A stretch of 64,000 nucleotides of DNA, from contig CAZQOQ010000003.1 of NCBI GenBank assembly GCA_964595205.1, positions 62,001-126,000 of the forward strand, written 5' to 3'. Source of the DNA: JADKIH01 sp964595205 (GTDB lineage Bacteria > Bacteroidota > Bacteroidia > AKYH767-A > 2013-40CM-41-45). Positions within the stretch are counted from its first letter, which is position 1; each line of letters opens with the position of its first letter. A program made the translations under genes and the position numbers. Below the pieces are notes generated by a model. It worked only from the letters and a program-made list of their open reading frames with translations, was not told where the DNA came from and searched no databases. This document shows positions 46,104 to 53,668 of the stretch, piece by piece.

Positions 46104-48590
46104 TCAATTCTCGTTTTTCGGTTTCGCCTTAAACTCCTTCCAGGCCGCAAATCCGGCAAACAAAATGATTAGTAAGGAACCGGCAAAGGAAATTTTTTCA
46201 CCCACACTAATAACCGCCGGCTCAAATTTAAATTCAATGGTATGTTCACCACCGGGAACACGCATGGCACGCAACACATAATCTGCCCGTACATAATCCG
46301 TAAGCTTACCATCGACGTATGCATTCCAGCCCTTATCATAAAATATTTCGGAGAACACCGCCAACTGTTCTGCCCTGGAAGAAGATTTATATGTAAGATG
46401 ATTGGGTTTATAATCTGTCAGCATTATGTACGAAGCAGAATCATAATTATTGAGATTGAGTCCGTCCAGGGCCGTCTTATACCTGTTATCGATAACGGCC
46501 ATCGTACGCGGGTCGAAATCATGAACGGCGGCAATTTCCGAATCTGCATTAGCTACGAACTTCACCGAAGACACAAACCATGCATTGCCGAGTGCGCCCT
46601 GATTCACCAATGGAGGCTGATCTCCGCTCAGGATAAAATATTTTGTGTTGAGCATATTCAGCGCAGGCTGTCCGTAAACGACCTGCAAGGAAGCCGAATC
46701 AGGACGTTGCATTACCATTTTGATGATGGAGATTTCGCCCTCGAGGTTGTAGTCGATCAGTTCCTTAATTCGTTTAAGCTTTGCGCCATGGTATCCGCCG
46801 ATCGACTGGTGATAATAAGAAGTGCTCGCATCGTTAAATGTATTCGCTCCGATATTGATCACCCGGTAACTCTTTGTCGTGTCCTGCAAGATCATTTCAT
46901 TCGCCCGCGTTCGGGGAAACGGAACGGCGTTAGCGGATTTCTTGACAAAGTCGTCAGAGGAAATGTATCGTTTATCCACAGTCAACATATCCATCATAAT
47001 GAGAGCGAGGAGACTGAAGATGAAAATTTCTTTCTTGTAGTTATAGCGTAGAAACGTCCAGATCAACCCTGCAGCCAAAATGAGGAAGATCAGTGAGCGA
47101 ATCGTATCCGAAACCATGATATGTTTACGTGCGGCGCTTACCGCGCTGAAAAAACCATCGAGCAACTGTTCTGAATTCGGCTGTCCTTTTACTGATTGCG
47201 CAACCTGGTCGTATTCCTTCGAAGAATAAAAACTGGTGAAGCTGCCGGGAGAAATTGCAACAAGAAGTGTGAAGCCGATCACAATTCCCATTGCATACAT
47301 CAGCTGCTTCTTATACTTTTTAAAAAAATCTTTTTCGGTCACCATCTTATTCACGGTCAAGACAGCAAGAAGCGGAATCGTGAACTGGGCAATGATCAAG
47401 GTGGTTGTTACCGCACGGAATTTATCGTAACCGGGAACGAAATCGAGAAACAGATTTGTAAAGGTCATGAAATTGTGTCCCCAGCTGAGCATGAGCGAGA
47501 GTGCCGTAGCAATTAACAACCACCACTTAACAGGTCCCTTAACGACAAACAGTCCGATTACAAAAATCAAAACGACGATGGCGCCAACGTATGACGGACC
47601 GCCGGTAAAAGGCTGATCGCCGAAATAGGCGCCATAGTTTGTGACGTATTGTTTATAATTGTCGTCGACATCATTCAGGGCGTCTTTATTATTTCGGCCA
47701 ATGGGTTCGCTGGCACCTCCTTTAAAATCCGGAATCATTAATGTGAAACTTTCTCCGATACCATAACTCCATTGTGTAATGTAATCACGGTCGAGGCCTG
47801 TTGTCTGGTTTTCTTTGTCGGCCGAAAGTTCAGACGGACCACGGGTGGAATACTTCCCGTATTCCTGTGTTGCCCACAGGTTGGTGATGTTTGAGAACAA
47901 TGCAAATACCGCTGCAACGGCGAGGAATGCATTGGCCTTAATAAATGTTGAAATTCTCTTTTCTTTGATCGACAGGTACAACTCTGCAATCACGAGAATT
48001 GCCACCATCAACATCAGGTAATAAGTAATCTGCAGGTGATTCGCATAGAGATGTAATGCCAACGAGAGTGCGGTGATCGCTGATCCAAGCAATAACCGGC
48101 CGTTGTAGGTCATAATAATGCCGGCAATAACGGGAGCCATATACCCGAGTGCATGAGCCTTCGAATTATGCCCGGTAACAATGAACAACAGGAAATAAGA
48201 ACTGAAAGCATATGCAACCGAGCCGAGAATGGCGACCTTATTATCGACTTTCATTGTGATCAGAAGAAAATAAAAACCAGCCATTAGAAGAAAGAGATAG
48301 TTTGCAGGAAGCGGCAAACCAAGCGTTACAATCTTATCGAGGTATTGCACCAGGTTTGCTTTATACTCTGCGGATATCTGGTAAGCCGGCATACCTCCAA
48401 ACATCGAGTTTGTCCAGAAAGTCTGCTCACCGGTTTTTTCTTTGAAATCAAGAATTTCCTTCGACATACCCTTCCAGTTGTTGATATCGGATTGCCGAAG
48501 TTCTTTTCCTCCCATCAACGGAGAGAAAAATAACATCGTGATTACGATGAAAGCAACAATTGCAATAATGTGAGGCAGATATTTTTTCAT
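46104..48590 (-). CDS. YfhO-family multi-pass membrane protein
   Basis: The 828-residue protein opens with a membrane helix (HIIAIVAFIVITMLFFSPL), then the conserved soluble loop LRQSDINNWKGMSKEI and TFWTNSMFGGMPAYQI. About 12 further helices follow, then a large extracytoplasmic domain (~530-790) and a final helix. This is the Bacteroidota YfhO/GT-C-like arrangement: the early loop carries acidic residues as in membrane mannosyltransferases. YfhO of Gram-positives helps glycosylate teichoic acids. In Bacteroidota the acceptor is unknown, but its position ahead of GT4 and asnB fits surface glycan work. It is the first gene of the minus-strand run 48590-40600. Confidence 0.8.
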   Translation of the reverse strand: MKKYLPHIIAIVAFIVITMLFFSPLMGGKELRQSDINNWKGMSKEILDFKEKTGEQTFWTNSMFGGMPAYQISAEYKANLVQYLDKIVTLGLPLPANYLFLLMAGFYFLLITMKVDNKVAILGSVAYAFSSYFLLFIVTGHNSKAHALGYMAPVIAGIIMTYNGRLLLGSAITALSLALHLYANHLQITYYLMLMVAILVIAELYLSIKEKRISTFIKANAFLAVAAVFALFSNITNLWATQEYGKYSTRGPSELSADKENQTTGLDRDYITQWSYGIGESFTLMIPDFKGGASEPIGRNNKDALNDVDDNYKQYVTNYGAYFGDQPFTGGPSYVGAIVVLIFVIGLFVVKGPVKWWLLIATALSLMLSWGHNFMTFTNLFLDFVPGYDKFRAVTTTLIIAQFTIPLLAVLTVNKMVTEKDFFKKYKKQLMYAMGIVIGFTLLVAISPGSFTSFYSSKEYDQVAQSVKGQPNSEQLLDGFFSAVSAARKHIMVSDTIRSLIFLILAAGLIWTFLRYNYKKEIFIFSLLALIMMDMLTVDKRYISSDDFVKKSANAVPFPRTRANEMILQDTTKSYRVINIGANTFNDASTSYYHQSIGGYHGAKLKRIKELIDYNLEGEISIIKMVMQRPDSASLQVVYGQPALNMLNTKYFILSGDQPPLVNQGALGNAWFVSSVKFVANADSEIAAVHDFDPRTMAVIDNRYKTALDGLNLNNYDSASYIMLTDYKPNHLTYKSSSRAEQLAVFSEIFYDKGWNAYVDGKLTDYVRADYVLRAMRVPGGEHTIEFKFEPAVISVGEKISFAGSLLIILFAGFAAWKEFKAKPKNEN

Positions 48591-48806
48591 ATTGGTCCTA
48601 TAAGGAAATGCGAATATAGAGAAATAGAAGAAGAATGTCTGAAAGGGAAATAGATGTGATTTGAAAATTTATCACTAATAAATGGAAGTTGTTTTTAATA
48701 AAAGCTCCTTAATATATTTCATTGATTAAGAATGTAATCCATGCACATTTGCATAGAATTTGAATCATTACTAAGATCAATTTGCATTCGACCTTTGACA
48801 AACATT

Positions 48807-48991
48807 AGTCCCGTTAGGGCAATGTCATTAAGTTAAGAATTATAAAAAGTTATATTTCAAAAATTCGTGCATTCGTGGCAATCAAATATTTTAAAATTGC
48901 CACGAATACACGAATAAAATGATTAAATTTCATTTGAGGATCCTATTTAGGAACCATTTCGCTTAACTTATTGGCATTGCCCTACGGGACT
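48807..48991. repeat. nested inverted-repeat element, ~185 bp, MITE/REPIN-like
   Basis: Outer arms 48807-48837 and 48962-48991 are imperfect inverted repeats (AGTCCCGTTAGGGCAATG against CATTGCCCTACGGGACT, then TTAAG / CTTAA). Inner arms 48863-48882 and 48896-48915 pair over 20 bases with one mismatch around ATTCGTGCATTCGTGGCAAT. There is no open frame inside. The outer core AGTCCCGTTAGGG is the same as the core of the tandem array 30 bases further on, in inverted sense. It looks like a small non-autonomous mobile repeat. It lies upstream of yfhO and downstream of carB. Confidence 0.6.
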
Positions 48992-49020
48992 TTTTTGTTG
49001 TGGGATATTTTTTTTCCAAT

Positions 49021-49310
49021 GTTTCGTCCCTGACGGGACTTCTGATTTGTATTGTTTTTGTTTCTACCAATGTTTCGTCCCTGACGGGACTCAGATTGGT
49101 TGTGTGTTTGTTTCTACTAATGTTTCGTCCCTGACGGGACTTCTGATTTCTATTGTGTTTGTTTCTACCAATATTTCGTCCCGGACGGGACTCAGATTTG
49201 TTGTGTGTTTGTTTCTACTAATATTTCGTCCCTGACGGACTCAGATTGGTTGTGTGTTTGTTTCTACCAATATTCCGTCCCTGATGGGACTTGGTTTGGT
49301 GATTGTTTTA
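49021..49310. repeat. six-copy ~50-bp tandem array with GTCCCTGACGGGAC hairpins
   Basis: Copies start at 49021, 49072, 49122, 49173, 49223 and 49272, that is 49-51 bp apart. Each begins with TTTCGTCCCTGACGGGACT, which folds into a short GTCCC/GGGAC stem, and ends TTTGTTTCTACCAAT. The intervening parts are also conserved and come in two types (TCTGATTT... and CAGATTGG...) that mostly alternate, so the array grew partly by ~101-bp double units. Conserved spacers rule out a CRISPR. A chance open frame through it is not a gene. The rest of the 48591-49411 spacer holds only AT-rich sequence. Confidence 0.85.
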
Positions 49311-49411
49311 AACTCGAATGGATTTTTAATAGCCAATTGAATTGATGATCAATTCAAAAAACCAATTACTATATGAGTAAAGACCAATTATTCTTCAATC
49401 TTCAATAAAAT

Positions 49412-52225
49412 TTATCTCGACAAATACAGGTTCCTCTCCCCATACACCTTCTGAAAAAACTCGTCCTCCAGATCCTTGATAAAATAAATCGCTTCTCCGG
49501 TCGATTTCATTTCGGGGCCGAGTTCCTTGTTTACATCGAAAAATTTATCGAAAGAAAATACAGGAATCTTTATCGCAAAGCCACTCTTCTTCGGATTGAA
49601 TTTAAAATCCTTAACCTTGTTCACGCCCAGCATTACCTTCGTCGCATAGTTGACATAGGGTTCATCATATGCTTTTGCAATGAACGGCACCGTCCTGGAT
49701 GCCCTGGGGTTTGCCTCAATCACATACACCGTTTCATTCCTGATGGCAAATTGAATATTAATCAGCCCCTTCACCTGCATCGCCAGCGCGACTTTTTCTG
49801 TGATGTCTTCGATTTGCTTTATCACCTTTTCGCTCAGATCGAATGGTGGCAGCACAGCATTACTGTCGCCGCTGTGTATTCCTGCAGGTTCGATATGTTC
49901 CATGATGCCGATGATGTAAACCGATTCACCATCGCAGATTGCATCCGCTTCCGCCTCTATCGCCTTTTCAAGAAAATGATCGAGAAGGATTTTATTGTCC
50001 GGAATGTCCTGAAGAATTTTTATCACATGTGTTTCCAGTTCACTCTCATTGATTACGATCTTCATGCTTTGACCTCCCAATACATACGACGGCCTCACCA
50101 GTAGTGGGAATCCAAGTTCGCGTGAAAGCTCCACACTCTGATCTGCATTCTCGACTACGCCGAATTTTGGATAGGGTATATTCAGATCCCTGAGAAGTGT
50201 TGAAAATCTGCCACGGTCCTCTGCCAGGTCAAGTGACTTGAACGTAGTGCCGATGATGTTGATGCCGTACTTGTTGAGTTTCTCGGCAAGTTTTAAGGCT
50301 GTCTGCCCGCCCAGCTGAACGATCACACCCTCCGGCTTTTCATGCTCGATAATCTCATAGATGTGTTCCCAGAAAACCGGCTCGAAATACAACTTGTCTG
50401 AAATATCGAAATCCGTGCTTACCGTCTCAGGATTGCAGTTGATCATGATCGTTTCATATCCGCATTCCTTCGCTGCAAGGACGCCATGCACACAACTGTA
50501 ATCGAATTCTATCCCCTGCCCGATCCTGTTAGGTCCGGATCCGAGAATGACGATCTTCTTTTTGTCGGAGCGAACACTCTCGTTCTCCTCGTCGAACGTA
50601 GAATAATAATAAGGCGTCTTCGCTTCGAATTCGGCCGCGCATGTATCAACCAGTTTCCACACTCTGCGGATATTCATCTCCTGCCTCTTCTTAAACACCT
50701 GGCTCTCGAGGCAACGCAGCAAATGTGCAACCTGCCTGTCAGCATATCCTTTCTTCTTCGCTTCCATGAGCAGTTCCCTCGGAATCGAATCAACAGAATA
50801 TTTTTCAATTTCCTTTTCGAGTTGGATAAGCTCTTCGATTTGTCTGAGGAACCATGTATCTATTCGTGTAAGCTTTTGTATTGTATTAAAGGGTATTCCG
50901 ATCTTGAATGCATCGTATATGTGAAACAAGCGGTTCCATCTCGGCCTCTCGAGGCTGTCAAGAATTTCCTCCTGCTCACGCAATTCTCTTCCGTCGGCGC
51001 CGAGACCGTTTCTGCGAATCTCGAGCGACTGACACGCTTTCTGCAGTGCTTCCTGGAAGCTTCGGCCGATTCCCATCGCTTCTCCAACCGATTTCATCTG
51101 CAATCCCAGGTGCCTGTCCGAGCCTTTGAACTTATCGAAGTTCCATCTCGGCACCTTGACTACCACATAATCGATCGTCGGTTCGAAAAAAGCAGAAGTG
51201 TTCTTTGTGATCTGGTTTTTTAATTCATCGAGGTTATAGCCGATGGCCAGCTTGGAGGCGATCTTTGCTATAGGGTAGCCGGTAGCCTTTGAAGCCAGTG
51301 CGGATGACCGTGACACCCGGGGATTGATTTCGATAACGATGATCTGCTCTTCATTTTCAGGATTGACCGCAAACTGGATATTACATCCACCCGCAAAATT
51401 ACCGATGCCGTTCATGCATTTGATGGCAAGATCTCTCAATCGCTGATAGGTGGAATCGGAAAGTGTCATCGCCGGTGCAACAGTGATGGAGTCGCCTGTA
51501 TGAATTCCCATCGGGTCGAAATTTTCGATGGAGCAGATGATGATGACATTCCCCGAAGCGTCGCGCAGCAATTCGAGCTCGAATTCTTTCCATCCCATGA
51601 TCGACTGCTCAATCAATACCTCATGCAAGGGCGAAGCATGCAGTCCGCGGTTAAGCGCCGCCTCAAATTCTTCCTTCGTATTTACAAAACCACCACCCGT
51701 ACCGCCCAGCGTAAACGAAGGACGAATCACAAGCGGGAAACCGATTTCCTGGGCAATTTCCTTCCCCTCCAGAAACGATGTCGCTGTGCGCCCCTTACAA
51801 ACTTCAGCGCCAAGTTCGAGCATTTTCAACCGGAACTTTTCCCTGTCTTCCGTTGTGTGTATGGCCGCTATGTCGACGCCGATTATTCTTACTTTGTATT
51901 TGTCCCAAATGCCTGCCTTCTGACAATCGATAGCAAGGTTCAGGGCCGTCTGTCCTCCCATTGTTGGTAATACGGCGTCAATCTTATGCTTCTCTAATAT
52001 TTCAATGATCGACTTTTTAGTGAGCGGCAACAGGTAAACGTTGTTGGCTGTCACCTTATCTGTCATAATCGTTGCAGGATTCGAATTGATGAGCGTGACT
52101 TCGATGCCCTCTTCACGAAGCGAACGGGCGGCCTGGGATCCGGAATAATCAAATTCACATGCCTGTCCGATGATAATGGGGCCGCTGCCGATGATTAGTA
52201 CTGATTTGATGGATTTATCTCTCAT
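49412..52225 (-). CDS. carB: carbamoyl-phosphate synthase large subunit
   Basis: From the ATG at 52225 the product has 937 residues (MRDKSIKSVLIIGSGPIIIG), starting like other CarB proteins and of the shorter length I recall for Bacteroidota. It makes carbamoyl phosphate from bicarbonate, ATP and ammonia for pyrimidines and arginine. Two ATP-grasp halves are clear: PLVIRPSFTLGGTGGGFV in the first and PLLVRPSYVLGGQSMKIV in the second, each led by a GSGPxxIGQxxEFDYS motif. The frame continues 29 codons upstream, but these are only the 7-bp array read as QTPNAK repeats, so that longer start is rejected. No carA is in the window. Confidence 0.95.
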   Translation of the reverse strand: MRDKSIKSVLIIGSGPIIIGQACEFDYSGSQAARSLREEGIEVTLINSNPATIMTDKVTANNVYLLPLTKKSIIEILEKHKIDAVLPTMGGQTALNLAIDCQKAGIWDKYKVRIIGVDIAAIHTTEDREKFRLKMLELGAEVCKGRTATSFLEGKEIAQEIGFPLVIRPSFTLGGTGGGFVNTKEEFEAALNRGLHASPLHEVLIEQSIMGWKEFELELLRDASGNVIIICSIENFDPMGIHTGDSITVAPAMTLSDSTYQRLRDLAIKCMNGIGNFAGGCNIQFAVNPENEEQIIVIEINPRVSRSSALASKATGYPIAKIASKLAIGYNLDELKNQITKNTSAFFEPTIDYVVVKVPRWNFDKFKGSDRHLGLQMKSVGEAMGIGRSFQEALQKACQSLEIRRNGLGADGRELREQEEILDSLERPRWNRLFHIYDAFKIGIPFNTIQKLTRIDTWFLRQIEELIQLEKEIEKYSVDSIPRELLMEAKKKGYADRQVAHLLRCLESQVFKKRQEMNIRRVWKLVDTCAAEFEAKTPYYYSTFDEENESVRSDKKKIVILGSGPNRIGQGIEFDYSCVHGVLAAKECGYETIMINCNPETVSTDFDISDKLYFEPVFWEHIYEIIEHEKPEGVIVQLGGQTALKLAEKLNKYGINIIGTTFKSLDLAEDRGRFSTLLRDLNIPYPKFGVVENADQSVELSRELGFPLLVRPSYVLGGQSMKIVINESELETHVIKILQDIPDNKILLDHFLEKAIEAEADAICDGESVYIIGIMEHIEPAGIHSGDSNAVLPPFDLSEKVIKQIEDITEKVALAMQVKGLINIQFAIRNETVYVIEANPRASRTVPFIAKAYDEPYVNYATKVMLGVNKVKDFKFNPKKSGFAIKIPVFSFDKFFDVNKELGPEMKSTGEAIYFIKDLEDEFFQKVYGERNLYLSR

Positions 52226-52343
52226 GGCGTTGGGCGTTTGGGGTTTGGCGTTTGGCGTTTGGCGTTGGGGGTTTGGCGTTTGGTGTTGGGCGTTTGTGCT
52301 GCTCATCGCCAAACGCCAAACGCCAAACGTTAAACGCCAAACC
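52226..52343. repeat. 7-bp array, 10 + 5 units in inverted orientation, in carB leader
   Basis: Ten GGCGTTT-type heptamers (52226-52295) are followed, after an 11-base loop, by five CGCCAAA heptamers (52307-52341). In carB mRNA sense this is five GTTTGGC units, a loop, and ten CAAACGC-like units ending directly at the ATG. The two sides can fold into a long hairpin in the 5' leader. Confidence 0.85.
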
Positions 52344-52362
52344 TTTTTAACGTTTAGTGAGG

Positions 52363-52370
52363 CAAAAGTA
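52363..52370 (-). promoter_or_regulatory. candidate -7 element for carB
   Basis: On the minus strand TACTTTTG matches TAnnTTTG. Transcription from it would place the whole heptamer hairpin in the carB leader (about 130 bases). No -33 TTTG at normal spacing was seen. Confidence 0.35.
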
Positions 52371-52410
52371 CTTTTTTGACAGCGATTCTCTTCCGGTTGT
52401 TTACATAATT

Positions 52411-52418
52411 TATCTTTG
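52411..52418 (+). promoter_or_regulatory. candidate -7 element for hydrolase gene (leaderless?)
   Basis: TATCTTTG matches the consensus and ends 5 bases before the ATG at 52424, so RNA would begin at or near the start codon. A TTTG occurs at 52375-52378 but is too far away for a normal -33 element. Confidence 0.35.
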
Positions 52419-52423
52419 TCAGG

Positions 52424-53242
52424 ATGAGAGGGCTAATCACACATGAGAACTATAAAATCGAGTTCTTTGAGTATGGCTCCGGACATCGGATAATCCTTGC
52501 CTTTCACGGATTTAACAATCATGCAGAGGATTTTAAAGCCTTAGCTCAGATAATAGGGACTCAATTTAAAGTAATTGCCATTAATTTGTTCTTTCATGGC
52601 GACAGCCATGCACATAACGACATAATAGAAAAGGGGTTTTCCATTGACGATCTGAAGGATCTCTTTAACCGTATTTCAGCTTTATACCCTTCAGAAAAAT
52701 ATACCCTGATGGGCTACAGCCTGGGGGGAAGAATCGTATTAAAGCTTCTTGAAATCTATCCTGGCAGAGTCGGGAAAATTATCCTGCTCGCACCGGATGG
52801 AATAAAGATTAGTCCGGTTTACCGGCTTTTAACCCAGTATGAACCCGGACAGAGATTATTAAAGAGAGTTGCTGAGAACCCTTCGACTTTTTTTACTCTT
52901 GCCCGATTCCTGAGAAAGTCAGGCCTTGTAAGTGAAAAAAAATATGCGTTTGGGATCAATAATTTCGACACAAAAAATAAAAGAGACAAAGTGTACCGGG
53001 TATGGATGATTTTCAGGAAAATAATTTCAGATAAAACATCGATAAAAGACATCATCAAAAAACACAAGATTCCGGTACATCTCATCTTTGGAAAACATGA
53101 CAGGATTATTCCTTCTTCGATAGGGATTAATTTTCAAAAGGGAATGAGCGATCAAATCACATTTCACAACCTCGATTCAGGGCACCGGTTATTGAAAGAA
53201 AAAAACCTTTTAGAAATTGCAAGAATCATTGATTCAATTTGA
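52424..53242 (+). CDS. alpha/beta hydrolase
   Basis: The 272-residue protein has the classical hydrolase fold: oxyanion-side HGFNNH (28-33), nucleophile elbow GYSLGG with Ser99, acid Asp in FGKHDRIIP (~227) and catalytic His in DSGHRLL (~256). There is no signal peptide, so it should be cytoplasmic. The cap region (~135-195) is Lys/Arg-rich. The substrate cannot be told; ester or thioester hydrolysis is likely. It is divergent from carB. Its TGA overlaps an 8-bp array that continues 28 bases downstream. Confidence 0.82.
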   Translation: MRGLITHENYKIEFFEYGSGHRIILAFHGFNNHAEDFKALAQIIGTQFKVIAINLFFHGDSHAHNDIIEKGFSIDDLKDLFNRISALYPSEKYTLMGYSLGGRIVLKLLEIYPGRVGKIILLAPDGIKISPVYRLLTQYEPGQRLLKRVAENPSTFFTLARFLRKSGLVSEKKYAFGINNFDTKNKRDKVYRVWMIFRKIISDKTSIKDIIKKHKIPVHLIFGKHDRIIPSSIGINFQKGMSDQITFHNLDSGHRLLKEKNLLEIARIIDSI

Positions 53243-53270
53243 AAATTTGAAAATTTGCTAATTTGAAAAT
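53239..53270. repeat. 8-bp array at the hydrolase stop codon
   Basis: Four units with period 8 (TTGAAAAT, TTGAAAAT, TTGCTAAT, TTGAAAAT) begin over the TGA stop of the hydrolase. The third unit links this array to the GGCTAAT family next to rpmH. Confidence 0.65.
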
Positions 53271-53341
53271 GAGGTTCCCCTCATGAAGTGGTCATTACTT
53301 AATTAGGATTCCAGATAGTAATCGGGATTCAAGTTCTCAAA

Positions 53342-53377
53342 TTAAAAAAAAACGACCTCAGATCTACTGAAGTCGTT
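53342..53377 (-). terminator. intrinsic terminator of rpmH
   Basis: On the minus strand a stem AACGACTTCAG / CTGAGGTCGTT (one mismatch, 5-base loop, 53377-53351) is followed by a run of seven or more T. It lies 64 bases past the rpmH stop. Confidence 0.8.
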
Positions 53378-53392
53378 ATAAAAATTCTTAAC

Positions 53393-53440
53393 TGCTAAAT
53401 CGGCTAATTGGCTAATCGGCTAATTAGCAAATCGGCTAAT
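53393..53440. repeat. 8-bp array (YGGCTAAT) abutting the rpmH stop
   Basis: About six octamers (CGGCTAAT, TGGCTAAT, CGGCTAAT, TAGCAAAT, CGGCTAAT plus a degenerate first unit) end at 53440, one base from the rpmH TAA (53443-53441). On the mRNA they form the first ~48 bases of the 3' trailer, before the terminator. Confidence 0.75.
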
Positions 53441-53596
53441 TTATTTGTTGCTTTTTTCACTCGAAACCGTCAGTTTTTTACGGCCTCTTTTACGACGGGC
53501 AGCTAAAACGCGACGGCCATTGGCAGTGCTCATTCTCTCACGAAAACCGTGTTTATTCTTTCTTTTCCTGGTCGAGGGTTGGTATGTCCTTTTCAT
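53441..53596 (-). CDS. rpmH: 50S ribosomal protein L34
   Basis: This short 51-residue protein reads MKRTYQPSTRKRKNKHGFRE, then RMSTANGRRVLAARRKRGRK, the unmistakable L34 sequence. L34 is a small, very basic protein of the large ribosomal subunit. It has its own near-perfect promoter 30 bases upstream and its own terminator downstream, so it is transcribed alone. The rnpA gene usually found next to it is absent: a T9SS cargo gene lies directly upstream. Confidence 0.98.
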   Translation of the reverse strand: MKRTYQPSTRKRKNKHGFRERMSTANGRRVLAARRKRGRKKLTVSSEKSNK

Positions 53597-53625
53597 TGTA
53601 TTATTATTTCTTCAAAAATGGACGG

Positions 53626-53655
53626 CAAAGGTAGTATTTCTTTTTAAAGTTCAAA
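53626..53655 (-). promoter_or_regulatory. Bacteroidota-type promoter of rpmH
   Basis: On the minus strand TTTG (53655-53652), an 18-base spacer and TACCTTTG (53633-53626) fit the -33/-7 consensus TTTG-N17-23-TAnnTTTG. The ATG follows 29 bases after the -7 element. This is the best promoter in the window. Confidence 0.8.
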
Positions 53656-53668
53656 ATTCCGGTTTTGA

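Noticed and set aside
46972..46980. DnaA-box-like TTATCCACA
   Set aside because: A single copy inside the YfhO coding sequence; no cluster of boxes or other origin signs nearby.
48591..48806. tRNA or small RNA gene in the long spacer
   Set aside because: No cloverleaf or other foldable RNA pattern could be found by eye; the sequence is just AT-rich.
49047..49235. 62-codon open frame in the tandem array
   Set aside because: It only translates the repeat units and lacks any protein-like feature.
49021..49310. CRISPR-like array of palindromic repeats
   Set aside because: The sequences between the hairpin cores are conserved in two types, and no cas gene is in the window; it is a tandem repeat.
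50486..51223. 245-codon plus-strand frame
   Set aside because: Antisense shadow of carB.
52226..52312. 29-residue N-terminal extension of CarB
   Set aside because: It consists of translated 7-bp repeats (QTPNAK-like); the conserved start is at 52225.
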